Below, piece after piece: positions 50,392-59,470 of a stretch of DNA of 64,000 bases. Below the pieces are notes generated by a model. That model had not been told where the DNA came from, ran no database searches, and was given only the letters and a program-made list of their open reading frames with translations. Position 1 is the stretch's first letter. Every line of letters begins with the position of its first letter. Source of the stretch: Streptomyces hygroscopicus subsp. hygroscopicus (GTDB taxonomy: Bacteria; Actinomycetota; Actinomycetes; Streptomycetales; Streptomycetaceae); the NCBI RefSeq assembly GCF_030269125.1, contig NZ_BSSM01000015.1, forward strand, positions 62,001-126,000. The letters run 5' to 3'. The translations under genes and the position numbers were made by a program.

Positions 50392-51246
50392 TCAGCAGCA
50401 CCCCGCCGACGGCAGCGAGCGCTTGTTGCGGGCCTCCTTGTTACGGGCGGCCAGCAGCTCGTCGGCGGGGTAGCCGACCTCTTCGAGGGTCAGCCCGTGC
50501 GGCCGCACCACGTGCACGGCGGAGTCGCGCACCCCGGCGGCCAGCACCTTCCCGGGCCACTCGGGGCCGCGGTGCCCGTCGCCGACGAACAGCAGGGCGC
50601 CGATCAGCGAGCGCACCATGTTGTGGCAGAACGCGTCGGCCCGGACCGTCGCCGTGATCACCCCGTCCGCGCCGCGCACCAGGCTCAGGTCCTGGAGCGT
50701 GCGGATGGTGGTCGCGCCCTCGCGCTTCTTGCAGTACGCGGCGAAGTCGTGCTCGCCGAGCAGCGCCCGCGCGGCCTCGTTCATGGCGTCCACGTCGAGC
50801 GGCCAGTCGTGCCACAGCACATGGCCCCGCAGCAGCGGGTCCACACCGCCGGGGTTGTCGGTGACCCGGTACGCGTACCGCCGCCAGATCGCCGAGAACC
50901 GGGCGTTGAACCCCTCCGGCGCCTCGGCCACCCGCCAGATCCGCACGTCCTTCGGCAGCCGCCCGGCGAGCCGCTTGAGCAGCTTCTCGCGGTGCTCCGC
51001 CCACAGTTCCACCGGCAGGTCGACATGTGCCACCTGTCCGCGCGCGTGCACCCCGGCGTCGGTGCGCCCGGCCACGGTCAGCTCGTACGTCTCCTTCGAC
51101 CGCGTCACCGTCCGCAGGGCGTCCTCGATCTCCCCCTGCACGGTCCGCTTGCCGCCGGCCTGCTTGGCCCAGCCGTGGAAACCGGCGCCGTCGTACGACA
51201 GGTCGAGGCGGACGCGTACATGGCCGGGCAGTGCTTCGTCACTCAC
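50392..51246 (-). CDS. truA: tRNA pseudouridine synthase A
   Basis: 284 aa. DLSYDGAGFHGWAKQAGGKRTVQGEIEDAL, catalytic Asp in AGRTDAGVHARGQVAH, ARFSAIWRRYAYRV and HNMVRSLIGALLFVG. Modifies U38-40 of tRNAs. Downstream of rplQ, separated by a strong terminator. Confidence 0.97.
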   Translation of the reverse strand: MSDEALPGHVRVRLDLSYDGAGFHGWAKQAGGKRTVQGEIEDALRTVTRSKETYELTVAGRTDAGVHARGQVAHVDLPVELWAEHREKLLKRLAGRLPKDVRIWRVAEAPEGFNARFSAIWRRYAYRVTDNPGGVDPLLRGHVLWHDWPLDVDAMNEAARALLGEHDFAAYCKKREGATTIRTLQDLSLVRGADGVITATVRADAFCHNMVRSLIGALLFVGDGHRGPEWPGKVLAAGVRDSAVHVVRPHGLTLEEVGYPADELLAARNKEARNKRSLPSAGCC

Positions 51247-51272
51247 ACAGAGATCCTCTCGGGTACAGAAAA

Positions 51273-51304
51273 GCGGGCCCGCCCCCGCAAAGGGGCGGGC
51301 CCGC
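51273..51304 (-). terminator. Terminator after rplQ
   Basis: Perfect 13-bp stem GCGGGCCCGCCCC with its complement and a 6-nt loop, between rplQ and truA; it likely ends the long ribosomal transcript. Confidence 0.88.
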
Positions 51305-51327
51305 GACGCCCTGAAGGGGCAGAACGC

Positions 51328-51798
51328 TTACGCGTCCTTCGACTCCTCGGCGGCGGCCTCGGCGGCAGGGGCCTCCTCGGCCTCCTTGACGGCGCGCTTG
51401 GTCGCGGCCTCGGCCTCGCCCACGGCCTTCTGCTGCACCGTCAGCGCCTCGACCAGCTCGATCACGGCCATGGGCGCGTTGTCGCCACGGCGGTTACCGA
51501 TCTTGGTGATGCGGGTGTAGCCACCGGGACGGTTCTCGTACCGCGGGCCGATCTCGGTGAAGAGCGTGTGCACGATGCTCTTGTCCGTGATGACCTGGAG
51601 CACCTGGCGGCGGTTGTGAAGGTCGCCCTTCTTCGCCTTGGTGACCAGACGCTCGGCGTACGGGCGCAGGCGGCGGGCCTTCGCCTCGGTGGTGGTGATG
51701 CGGCCGTGCTCGAAGAGGCTCTTCGCGAGGTTCGCGAGGAGCAGCTTCTCGTGCGCGGCGCTGCCGCCCAGACGGGCACCCTTGGTGGGCTTCGGCAT
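51328..51798 (-). CDS. rplQ: 50S ribosomal protein L17
   Basis: 156 aa. Starts MPKPTKGARLGGSAAHEKLLLANLAKSLFEHGRITTTEAKARRLRPYAERLVTKAK, standard L17. An Ala/Glu-rich acidic tail (about 40 residues) is an actinobacterial extension. Last ribosomal gene of the alpha operon. Confidence 0.98.
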   Translation of the reverse strand: MPKPTKGARLGGSAAHEKLLLANLAKSLFEHGRITTTEAKARRLRPYAERLVTKAKKGDLHNRRQVLQVITDKSIVHTLFTEIGPRYENRPGGYTRITKIGNRRGDNAPMAVIELVEALTVQQKAVGEAEAATKRAVKEAEEAPAAEAAAEESKDA

Positions 51799-51926
51799 GG
51801 TTCTTCTCCTGTGTGTCTGCCCCGGCCGTATCAGGTACCGGGGTCAGTATCCGAGCAGACGGTTGTCTGTCGGAGATCCGGGGGTCCCGTGGGACCCCCG
51901 GAGGGTGGAACACGTCCAGTACCGGA

Positions 51927-52949
51927 TCAGTACTGCTCGGTCTCCACGAAGCCCGCGTCCGCGTCGTCGTCGGCGCCGAAGGCGTCGGCGGCGGCGGTGG
52001 GGTCGAATCCGGGCGGGCTGTCCTTGAGGGCCAGGCCCATGCCGGCCAGCTTCGCCTTGACCTCGTCGATGGACTTCGCACCGAAGTTGCGGATGTCCAG
52101 GAGGTCGGCCTCGGAGCGAGCCACGAGCTCACCCACGGAGTGGATGCCCTCGCGCTTGAGGCAGTTGTAGGAGCGGACCGTGAGCTCCAGCTCCTCGATC
52201 GGCAGCGCCAGGTCGGCGGCGAGCGCGGCGTCCGTCGGGGACGGACCCATGTCGATGCCCTCGGCGTCGATGTTCAGCTCGCGCGCGAGACCGAACAGCT
52301 CGACCAGCGTCTTGCCCGCGGAGGCCATGGCGTCACGCGGACGCATCGCCTGCTTGGTCTCGACGTCCACGATCAGCTTGTCGAAGTCGGTGCGCTGCTC
52401 CACACGCGTGGCCTCGACCTTGTACGTGACCTTGAGAACCGGCGAGTAGATGGAGTCGACCGGGATACGGCCGATCTCCTGGCCCACCTGCTTGTTCTGC
52501 ACGGCGGAGACGTAGCCGCGACCGCGCTCGACGGTCAGCTCCATCTCCAGCTTGCCCTTGCCGTTGAGCGTGGCGAGGACGAGGTCGGGGTTGTGCACCT
52601 CGACACCGGCCGGGGGCGCGATGTCGGCGGCGGTGACCAGACCCGGGCCCTGCTTGCGCAGGTACATCACGACCGGCTCGTCGTGCTCCGAGGAGACGAC
52701 CAGCTGCTTGATGTTGAGGATCAGGTCGGTGACGTCCTCCTTGACGCCCGGCACGGTGGTGAACTCGTGCAGCACGCCGTCGATCCGGATGCTGGTGACA
52801 GCGGCACCCGGGATCGAGGACAGGAGGGTGCGGCGGAGGGAGTTGCCGAGGGTGTAGCCGAAGCCCGGCTCCAGCGGCTCGATCACGAACCGGGAGCGGA
52901 ACTCGTCGACGACCTCTTCGGTCAACGAGGGTCGCTGAGCGATCAGCAT
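51927..52949 (-). CDS. rpoA: DNA-directed RNA polymerase alpha subunit
   Basis: 340 aa. N-terminal dimerisation domain (FVIEPLEPGFGYTLGNSLRRTLLSSIPGAAVTSI) and C-terminal DNA/activator-binding domain (LTVRSYNCLKREGIHSVGELVARSEADLLDIRNFGAKSIDEVKAKLAGMGL). Lies between rpsK and rplQ. Confidence 0.99.
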   Translation of the reverse strand: MLIAQRPSLTEEVVDEFRSRFVIEPLEPGFGYTLGNSLRRTLLSSIPGAAVTSIRIDGVLHEFTTVPGVKEDVTDLILNIKQLVVSSEHDEPVVMYLRKQGPGLVTAADIAPPAGVEVHNPDLVLATLNGKGKLEMELTVERGRGYVSAVQNKQVGQEIGRIPVDSIYSPVLKVTYKVEATRVEQRTDFDKLIVDVETKQAMRPRDAMASAGKTLVELFGLARELNIDAEGIDMGPSPTDAALAADLALPIEELELTVRSYNCLKREGIHSVGELVARSEADLLDIRNFGAKSIDEVKAKLAGMGLALKDSPPGFDPTAAADAFGADDDADAGFVETEQY

Positions 52950-53078
52950 GGAATGAATCCTTCAGTCAGGGGCGCCCGCTATTTGACGCCCGACTCTGTA
53001 CTGCAAGGGTACGGGCGGTACGGCGTCCTCACAGAGGCCGTACCGCCCGGAACCGCGAAACCGGTGGAGCGCTGTGCG

Positions 53079-53483
53079 TCAGACGCGGCGGCGCTTCGGC
53101 GGGCGGCAGCCGTTGTGCGGGGTCGGGGTGACGTCCTGGATGGAGCCGACCTCGAGGCCCGTGGCCTGGAGGGAGCGGATCGCGGTCTCACGGCCGGAAC
53201 CCGGGCCCTTGACGAACACGTCGACCTTGCGCATGCCGTGCTCCTGGGCGCGGCGGGCAGCCGACTCGGCGGCCATCTGCGCGGCGAACGGCGTGGACTT
53301 CCGGGAGCCCTTGAAGCCGACGTGGCCGGCGGAGGCCCAGGAGATCACGTTGCCCGAGGGGTCCGTGATCGAGACGATCGTGTTGTTGAACGTGCTCTTG
53401 ATGTGCGCGTGGCCGTGAGCGACGTTCTTCTTTTCCTTGCGGCGCACCTTCTTGGCAGCGCCCTGACGACCCTTGGGGGGCAT
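53079..53483 (-). CDS. rpsK: 30S ribosomal protein S11
   Basis: 134 aa. HGHAHIKSTFNNTIVSITDPSGNVISWASAGHVGFKGSRKSTPFAAQMAAESA and the end VTPTPHNGCRPPKRRRV are diagnostic. Confidence 0.98.
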   Translation of the reverse strand: MPPKGRQGAAKKVRRKEKKNVAHGHAHIKSTFNNTIVSITDPSGNVISWASAGHVGFKGSRKSTPFAAQMAAESAARRAQEHGMRKVDVFVKGPGSGRETAIRSLQATGLEVGSIQDVTPTPHNGCRPPKRRRV

Positions 53484-53549
53484 CTACAAACTCCTAGAGG
53501 GAGGTGGTCGGTCCTACAGCGAAGACCGTGGAATGAGGTCCGCTGCGGA

Positions 53550-53930
53550 CTACTTCTTGCCCGGCTTCTTCTTGCCGGCGATGGCGCGACGCGGGCCCTT
53601 GCGGGTGCGGGCGTTGGTGCTGGTGCGCTGACCGCGGACGGGCAGACCGCGACGGTGACGGAGACCCTGGTAGCAGCCGATCTCGACCTTGCGGCGGATG
53701 TCGGCCTGGATCTCGCGACGGAGGTCACCCTCGGTCTTGATGTTGTTGTCGACGTACTCGCGGATGGCGACCAGCTGCTCTTCGCTGAGGTCGCGAACGC
53801 GGGTGTTCGGGTCGACGCCGGTCGCGGCCAGCGTCTCCTTCGAGAGGGTCCGGCCGATGCCGAACACGTAGGTGAGGGCGACCTCCACGCGCTTTTCGCG
53901 CGGGATGTCAACACCGGAAACGCGTGCCAT
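53550..53930 (-). CDS. rpsM: 30S ribosomal protein S13
   Basis: 126 aa. MARVSGVDIPREKRVEVALTYVFGIGRTLSKETLAATG, RGLPVRGQRTSTNARTRKGPRRAIAGKKK. Follows rpmJ in transcription order. Confidence 0.98.
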   Translation of the reverse strand: MARVSGVDIPREKRVEVALTYVFGIGRTLSKETLAATGVDPNTRVRDLSEEQLVAIREYVDNNIKTEGDLRREIQADIRRKVEIGCYQGLRHRRGLPVRGQRTSTNARTRKGPRRAIAGKKKPGKK

Positions 53931-54122
53931 TCAATGGCTCCTGGTGAATCTTCGGAGGTCTTCCGCAGAACCGGCTCCCGGCCGCCGTACGAGGTACGAA
54001 CCGGGTCCCCGGCCTCCGAACCGGGGGTGTCGAGCTGGTGGGCTCGGGTCCTGCGTATGAACAATTCAGCTCGCGTCGCGCGAAAACTCTGCGATAGAGG
54101 TGCAGAGAGGGGTGGTCGTGCG

Positions 54123-54236
54123 TCAGCCCTGGCGCTGCTTGTGGCGCGGGTTCTCGCAGATGACCATGACCCGGCCGTGACGGCGGATCACCCTGCACTT
54201 GTCGCAGATCTTCTTGACGCTCGGCTTGACCTTCAT
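54123..54236 (-). CDS. rpmJ: 50S ribosomal protein L36
   Basis: 37 aa, read directly from the minus strand: MKVKPSVKKICDKCRVIRRHG and onward to NPRHKQRQG. Zinc ligands C-x2-C (C11, C14), C27 and H32 are present, so this is the zinc-binding form. Confidence 0.97.
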   Translation of the reverse strand: MKVKPSVKKICDKCRVIRRHGRVMVICENPRHKQRQG

Positions 54237-54296
54237 GGGGTGAGGTTCTCCGGGTCAGTGCCATCGCACCGGGCGGGCCCGGGGCGCGGGCAAGAT

Positions 54297-54518
54297 CTAC
54301 TTGTACCGGTAGACGATCCGGCCACGCGTCAGGTCGTACGGAGACAGCTCCACCACGACCCGGTCGTCAGGGAGGATGCGGATGTAGTGCATACGCATCT
54401 TGCCGCTGATGTGTGCCAGGACCTGGTGGCCGTTCTGGAGCTCGACCTTGAACATGGCGTTCGGCAGAGACTCGACGACAGTGCCCTCGATCTCGATGGC
54501 ACCTTGCTTCTTGGCCAC
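54297..54518 (-). CDS. infA: Translation initiation factor IF-1
   Basis: 73 aa from a GTG. AKKQGAIEIEGTVVESLPNAMFKVEL then LPDDRVVVELSPYDLTRGRIVYRYK; the S1-type OB fold. Between map and rpmJ, the usual order. Confidence 0.98.
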   Translation of the reverse strand: MAKKQGAIEIEGTVVESLPNAMFKVELQNGHQVLAHISGKMRMHYIRILPDDRVVVELSPYDLTRGRIVYRYK

Positions 54519-54688
54519 GCTTCGCCCTTCGAATCGACTACCTTGATCGACTCTCCCGCTTCCCTTACGGGCGCATGCGGACATGCGGGTGCACGAGAGC
54601 CGACGAGTCAGTCTACGTCGGGCGGACCCGAAACGCGAATCGAGGGAGTCTTCCCCCCGGAGGCGACCACTATGCGAGCTCTGTTCAC

Positions 54689-55525
54689 CTAGGCGAGGGG
54701 GTCGGGAGCGGCCGTCACGCCGAACTCCGCCAGCTTCGCCTTGCCGCCGTCGACGGCCGTCAGCACCAGCGGGCCCTCCTCGGTCAGCGCGACCGAGTGC
54801 TCCCAGTGCGAGGACCACGTACCGTCGGTCGTGATGACCGTCCAGTCGTCCTCCAGGACCTCGGTCCTGGGCGTGCCGAGCGAGACCATCGGCTCGATCG
54901 CGAGGCAGAAGCCCGGCACCAGCTTCGGGCCCTTGCCCCGGCGCCGCTCGACGTAGTTCAGCAGGTGCGGGTCCATGTGCATCTCGGTGCCGATGCCGTG
55001 GCCGCCGTAGTCCTCGATGATCCCGTAGCGCCCGCCGCCCGGCTTCGGCTGCCGGCGGATGTACGTCTCGATCGCCCGGGAGATGTCGACCAGCCGGTTG
55101 CCCGCCTTCATCGCCGCGATGCCGGCCCACATCGAGCCCTCGGTCACCCGGGACAGCTCGACCAGCTCCGGGGCGTGACCGGAGCCGACGAAGGCGGTGT
55201 ACGCCGCGTCGCCGTGCCAGCCGTCCACGATCGCGCCGCAGTCGATGGAGATGATGTCGCCGTCCTTGAGGACGACGTCGTCGGACGGGATGCCGTGCAC
55301 CACCACGTCGTTCACCGAGGTGCAGATGGTCGCGGGGAAGCCGCCGTAGCCCAGGAAGTTCGACTTGGCGCCGTGCTCGGCGAGCACCTTGCGCGCGACG
55401 TCGTCCAGGTCCTTCGTGGAGGCACCGGGCACCGCGGCCTCGCGGGTGGCCGCGTGGATCGCGGCGACGACCAGGCCCGCCGCTCGCATCTTGGCGATCT
55501 GCTCGGGCGTCTTGATCTGCACCAT
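54689..55525 (-). CDS. map: Methionine aminopeptidase, type I
   Basis: 278 aa starting MVQIKTPEQIAKMRAAGLVV; a GTG 27 bases upstream is an alternative start. Metal ligands fall in ISIDCGAIVDGWHGDAAYTAF (two Asp), GYGGHGIGTEMH (His), AIEPMVSLG (Glu) and the late Glu in EHSVALTEEG. Removes the initiator Met. Downstream of adk. Confidence 0.96.
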   Translation of the reverse strand: MVQIKTPEQIAKMRAAGLVVAAIHAATREAAVPGASTKDLDDVARKVLAEHGAKSNFLGYGGFPATICTSVNDVVVHGIPSDDVVLKDGDIISIDCGAIVDGWHGDAAYTAFVGSGHAPELVELSRVTEGSMWAGIAAMKAGNRLVDISRAIETYIRRQPKPGGGRYGIIEDYGGHGIGTEMHMDPHLLNYVERRRGKGPKLVPGFCLAIEPMVSLGTPRTEVLEDDWTVITTDGTWSSHWEHSVALTEEGPLVLTAVDGGKAKLAEFGVTAAPDPLA

Positions 55526-55628
55526 GGGGGGCCTGCGCTCTCCGTCACTCACGTCGGCTGGGTGTACCTGTACAACACTACGGCCGCGGCGCCCCCGTCA
55601 GGGCACCGCGGCCGGAAGGCGGCCGAAC

Positions 55629-56294
55629 CTACTTGTCCTCGGCCTGCTCGCTCTTCAGCGCCTCCAGCGCGCGCTCGGTGACCTCGTCCACCGGGCCCGT
55701 CGCGGAGATCGTGCGGACCAGGCCCTGCGACTTGTAGTAGTCGATGATGGGCTCGGTCTGCGTGTGGTAGACCTCCAGGCGCGTGCGGACGGTGTCCTCG
55801 GAGTCGTCCTCGCGCTGGTACAGCTCGCCGCCGCAGACGTCACAGACGCCCTCCTGCCGCGGCGCGTTGTACGCCACGTGGAAGACGTGCGAGGAGTCCT
55901 TGCGGCAGATCCGGCGGCCGGCGATGCGCTTGACCACCTCGTCCTCGGGGGCCTCCAGGTCCAGGACCGCGTCCAGCGTCATCTTCTCGGTGCGCAGCAG
56001 CTCGTCCAGCGCCGCGGCCTGGGCCACGTTGCGCGGGAAGCCGTCCAGCAGGAAGCCGCCCGCGGCGTCGGGCTGCTCCATGCGGTCCTTGGCCATGGCG
56101 ATGGTGACCTCGTCGGGGACGAGGTTGCCGGCGTCCATGTAGGACTTCGCGAGCTTGCCCAGCTCGGTCTGCCGGCTGATGTTGGCCCGGAACAGGTCAC
56201 CGGTGGAGATGTGCGGGATTGCCAGCTTGTCTGCGAGCCGGACGGCCTGCGTTCCCTTACCGGCACCGGGCGGCCCGACGAGGACGATACGCAT
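55629..56294 (-). CDS. adk: Adenylate kinase
   Basis: 221 aa, long type. P-loop GPPGAGKGTQAVRLA at residues 7-21, STGDLFRANI, GFLLDGFPRNVAQA. The LID domain carries Cys (ICRKD ... GVCDVCGGELYQREDD), suggesting a partial zinc site. Its start overlaps the secY stop by one base. Confidence 0.97.
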   Translation of the reverse strand: MRIVLVGPPGAGKGTQAVRLADKLAIPHISTGDLFRANISRQTELGKLAKSYMDAGNLVPDEVTIAMAKDRMEQPDAAGGFLLDGFPRNVAQAAALDELLRTEKMTLDAVLDLEAPEDEVVKRIAGRRICRKDSSHVFHVAYNAPRQEGVCDVCGGELYQREDDSEDTVRTRLEVYHTQTEPIIDYYKSQGLVRTISATGPVDEVTERALEALKSEQAEDK

Positions 56295-57607
56295 CAGCGG
56301 AGGAACCCTTCGTAATTGCGCTGCTGGAGCTGGCTCTCGATCTGCTTCACCGTCTCGAGACCGACACCCACGATGATGAGGATGCTGGTACCGCCGAACG
56401 GGAAGTTCTGGCTTGCTCCGAAGCCGACCAACGCCATTGTCGGTACGAGAGCGATCAGACCCAGGTACAGCGAACCCGGCCAGGTGATCCGGTTGAGCAC
56501 GTACGAAAGGTACTCAGCGGTCGGTCGGCCAGCCCGGATGCCCGGGATGAAGCCACCATACTTCTTCATGTTGTCGGCGACTTCCTCGGGGTTGAAGGAG
56601 ATCGCCACGTAGAAGAACGCGAAGAAAACGATGAGCAAGAAGTACAGGGTGATGTAAATCGGGTGGTCACCCTTGGTGAGGTTCTGCTGGATCCACTCCT
56701 TCCAGCCCGAGTTGCCGCCCGCGAACTGCGCGACCAGGGCCGGGATGTACAGGAGGGACGAGGCGAAGATGACAGGGATCACACCCGCCTGGTTCACCTT
56801 GAGCGGGATGTAGGTCGACGTGCCGCCGTAGGACCGGCGGCCGATCATCCGCTTCGCGTACTGCACCGGGATGCGGCGCTGGGCCTGCTCGACGAAGACC
56901 ACGAGCGCGACCATGACCAGACCGACCAGGATCACCGTGCCGAACTCGATCCAGCCGCCGGCCAGGGTGCCCTGCTTCTTGATCGCCCACAGCGCGGACG
57001 GGAAGGTCGCGGCGATCGAGATGAACATCAGGATCGACATGCCGTTGCCGATGCCGCGGTCGGTGATCAGCTCGCCGAGCCACATGACCACCGTGGTGCC
57101 GGCCGTCATGCAGATGACCATCGTGATCGTGGTGAAGATCGCCTGGTCCGGGACGATGCTGGTGGCCACCGAGCAGCCGCTGAACAGCGCGCCGCTACGG
57201 GCGGTGGCGACGAGGCCGGTGCCCTGCAGGATCGCGAGGGCCAGGGTCAGGTAGCGCGTGTACTGCGTGATCTTCGTGGTGCCGGCCTGGCCCTCCTTCT
57301 TGAGGGCTTCCAGACGCGGGATGACCACGGTCAGCAGCTGGAGAATGATGCTGGCCGTGATGTACGGCATGATGCCGAGCGCGAAGACCGTGATCTGCAG
57401 CAGCGCACCGCCGCTGAACATGTTCACGAGGCCGAACAGGCCCTGGTTGGCCCCCGCCTCGCTCACGCACTGCTGGACGGCCTTGTAGTTGACGCCGGGG
57501 ATCGGGATGTGGGTACCGACCCGGTAGACCACGATGATGCCCAGCGTGAAGAGCAGCTTCTTGCGCAGGTCGGGCGTCTTGAACGCCCGGGCGAACGCGG
57601 TGAGCAC
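56294..57607 (-). CDS. secY: Preprotein translocase subunit SecY
   Basis: 437 aa, ten membrane helices. RKKLLFTLGIIVVYRVGTHIPIPGVN, GIMPYITASIILQLLTVVIPRLEAL, RRIPVQYAKRM, PLKVNQAGVIPVIFASSLL and the C-terminal GGTSILIIVGVGLETVKQIESQL are SecY hallmarks. Protein-conducting channel with SecE/SecG. Confidence 0.98.
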   Translation of the reverse strand: MLTAFARAFKTPDLRKKLLFTLGIIVVYRVGTHIPIPGVNYKAVQQCVSEAGANQGLFGLVNMFSGGALLQITVFALGIMPYITASIILQLLTVVIPRLEALKKEGQAGTTKITQYTRYLTLALAILQGTGLVATARSGALFSGCSVATSIVPDQAIFTTITMVICMTAGTTVVMWLGELITDRGIGNGMSILMFISIAATFPSALWAIKKQGTLAGGWIEFGTVILVGLVMVALVVFVEQAQRRIPVQYAKRMIGRRSYGGTSTYIPLKVNQAGVIPVIFASSLLYIPALVAQFAGGNSGWKEWIQQNLTKGDHPIYITLYFLLIVFFAFFYVAISFNPEEVADNMKKYGGFIPGIRAGRPTAEYLSYVLNRITWPGSLYLGLIALVPTMALVGFGASQNFPFGGTSILIIVGVGLETVKQIESQLQQRNYEGFLR

Positions 57608-57725
57608 GGTGCCTCCTGCGACCCCCGCGCAACTGCGTCAAGGGTGACGGTCTGAGGTTCGACGAATACGAGTGAGAACAGTGCTGGCCACCTTACCGGC
57701 GACCATGCCCGCCTTGGAACGACCA

Positions 57726-57758
57726 ACCGGGGATACCTCATTGTGAGGTACCCCCGGT
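57726..57758 (-). terminator. Strong hairpin between rplO and secY
   Basis: Stem ACCGGGG-A-TACCTCA / TGAGGTA-C-CCCCGGT, one mismatch, 3-nt loop, about 40 bases after the rplO stop. In the middle of the long operon it could be a partial terminator, separating secY-adk-map from the ribosomal genes, or a processing site. Confidence 0.7.
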
Positions 57759-57796
57759 CGGGACCGTTTACGTCATCGAGGCGTCGTCCGAAGGAC

Positions 57797-58252
57797 TCAG
57801 ACGAGCTCGGTGACCGTACCGCCGGCGGCGGTGATCTTCTCCTTGGCGGAGCCGGAGACGGCGTCGACCGTCACCTGCAGCGCCACGGAGATCTCGCCCT
57901 GGCCGAGGACCTTGACGAGGCTGTTCTTGCGCACGGCACCCTTGTCGACGAGGTCCTGGACGGTGACCTCTCCACCCTGCGGGTAGAGCGCGGCCAGCTT
58001 GTCCAGGTTCACGACCTGGTACTCGGTCTTGAACGGGTTCTTGAAGCCCTTCAGCTTCGGGAGGCGCATGTGGAGGGGCATCTGGCCACCCTCGAAGCGC
58101 TCCGGAACCTGGTAACGGGCCTTGGTGCCCTTGGTACCACGACCGGCCGTCTTACCCTTCGACGCCTCACCACGACCGACACGGGTCTTGGCGGTCTTGG
58201 CGCCCGGGGCGGGACGGAGGTTGTGGATCTTGAGCGGGTTCTGCTCCGCCAT
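57797..58252 (-). CDS. rplO: 50S ribosomal protein L15
   Basis: 151 aa. LKIHNLRPAPGAKTAKTRVGRGEASKGKTAGRGTKGTKAR and GFEGGQMPLHMRLPKLKGFKN-type core are diagnostic. Confidence 0.98.
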   Translation of the reverse strand: MAEQNPLKIHNLRPAPGAKTAKTRVGRGEASKGKTAGRGTKGTKARYQVPERFEGGQMPLHMRLPKLKGFKNPFKTEYQVVNLDKLAALYPQGGEVTVQDLVDKGAVRKNSLVKVLGQGEISVALQVTVDAVSGSAKEKITAAGGTVTELV

Positions 58253-58254
58253 GA

Positions 58255-58437
58255 TCAGTCGACCTCCTCGACCGTCACGAGGTGGCGGACGGTGTGCACC
58301 ATGCCGCGGAACTCGGGGCGGTCCTCCTTGACGACCTGCGTGTTGATGCCCTTGAGACCAAGGGAGCGCAGGGTGTCGCGGTGGTTCTGCTTGCTGCCGA
58401 TGTAGGACTTGACCTGCGTGATCTTGAGCTGTGCCAT
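58255..58437 (-). CDS. rpmD: 50S ribosomal protein L30
   Basis: 60 aa. MAQLKITQVKSYIGSKQNHRDTLRSLGLKGINTQVVKEDRPEFRGMVHTVRHLV is standard L30. Start codon overlaps the rpsE stop. Confidence 0.97.
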   Translation of the reverse strand: MAQLKITQVKSYIGSKQNHRDTLRSLGLKGINTQVVKEDRPEFRGMVHTVRHLVTVEEVD

Positions 58438-59042
58438 CACGCACCCACCCCGGCACGCGCACGCAGCAGAGCCGCGGGAGCGACGTCCTCAAGAGGCAGA
58501 CCACGGCGAGCCGCGACCTCCTCCGGACGCTGCAGGCCCTTCAGGGCCGCAACGGTCGCGTGCACGATGTTGATCGCGTTGTCGGAGCCGAGCGACTTCG
58601 ACAGGATGTCGTGGATACCGGCGCACTCGAGCACGGCGCGCACCGGACCACCGGCGATAACACCGGTACCGGGGGACGCGGGCTTGAGCAGCACGACGCC
58701 GGCAGCCTTCTCACCCTGGATCGGGTGCGGGATGGTGCCCTGGATACGGGGGACCTTGAAGAAGTGCTTCTTGGCCTCCTCAACGCCCTTGGCGATGGCG
58801 GCCGGCACCTCCTTGGCCTTGCCGTAACCGACACCCACGGTGCCGTCACCGTCGCCCACCACGACCAGCGCGGTGAAGCTGAAGCGACGACCACCCTTCA
58901 CAACCTTGGCGACACGGTTGATCGCGACGACGCGCTCGACGTACGCGGTCTTCTCGGCGGCAGCAGCGCCGCCGTCACGGCCCTTCCGGTCCCGCCGCTC
59001 GCCGCCACCGGCACCGCCACCGCGGCGCTGGGGTCCAGCCAT
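58437..59042 (-). CDS. rpsE: 30S ribosomal protein S5
   Basis: 201 aa. ERVVAINRVAKVVKGGRRFSFTALVVVGDGDGTVGVGYGKAKEVPAAIAKG. A Gly/Arg-rich N-terminal extension of about 35 residues is typical of actinobacteria. Confidence 0.98.
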   Translation of the reverse strand: MAGPQRRGGGAGGGERRDRKGRDGGAAAAEKTAYVERVVAINRVAKVVKGGRRFSFTALVVVGDGDGTVGVGYGKAKEVPAAIAKGVEEAKKHFFKVPRIQGTIPHPIQGEKAAGVVLLKPASPGTGVIAGGPVRAVLECAGIHDILSKSLGSDNAINIVHATVAALKGLQRPEEVAARRGLPLEDVAPAALLRARAGVGA

Positions 59043-59083
59043 TGGAATTACCTCTCTCTTTTTCCGCTAGCTACGGAACCGGC

Positions 59084-59467
59084 TCAGAACTTGAGCCCGG
59101 CCTCGCGGGCGGCGTCCGCCAGGGCGGCGATGCGCCCGGCGTACTGGTTACCACCACGGTCGAACACGACAGCCTCGACGCCGGCGGCCTTGGCGCGCTC
59201 GGCGACCAGGGCGCCGACCTGCTTGGCCTGAGCGGACTTGTCGCCCTCGGCACCGCGGATCGAAGCGTCCAGGGTGGACGCCGACGCCAGGGTGTGGCCC
59301 TTGAGGTCGTCGATCACCTGCGCCACGATGTGGCGGTTGGAGCGGGTCACGACCAGACGGGGGCGCTCCGCCGTACCGGACACCCTCTTACGGATCCGGA
59401 TGTGACGGCGCTTGATCGCGGCGCGCTTGTAGGCGTCGCCCTTGAGGATCTTCTGCCCGTATGCCAT
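59084..59467 (-). CDS. rplR: 50S ribosomal protein L18
   Basis: 127 aa. RHIRIRKRVSGTAERPRLVVTRSNRHIVAQVIDD and VVFDRGGNQYAGRIAALADAAREAGLKF identify L18. Confidence 0.98.
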   Translation of the reverse strand: MAYGQKILKGDAYKRAAIKRRHIRIRKRVSGTAERPRLVVTRSNRHIVAQVIDDLKGHTLASASTLDASIRGAEGDKSAQAKQVGALVAERAKAAGVEAVVFDRGGNQYAGRIAALADAAREAGLKF

Positions 59468-59470
59468 GGC

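Noticed and set aside
51813..54692. Long plus-strand frame opposite rpoA-rpsK-rpsM-infA
   Set aside because: Antisense to conserved ribosomal genes; no support.
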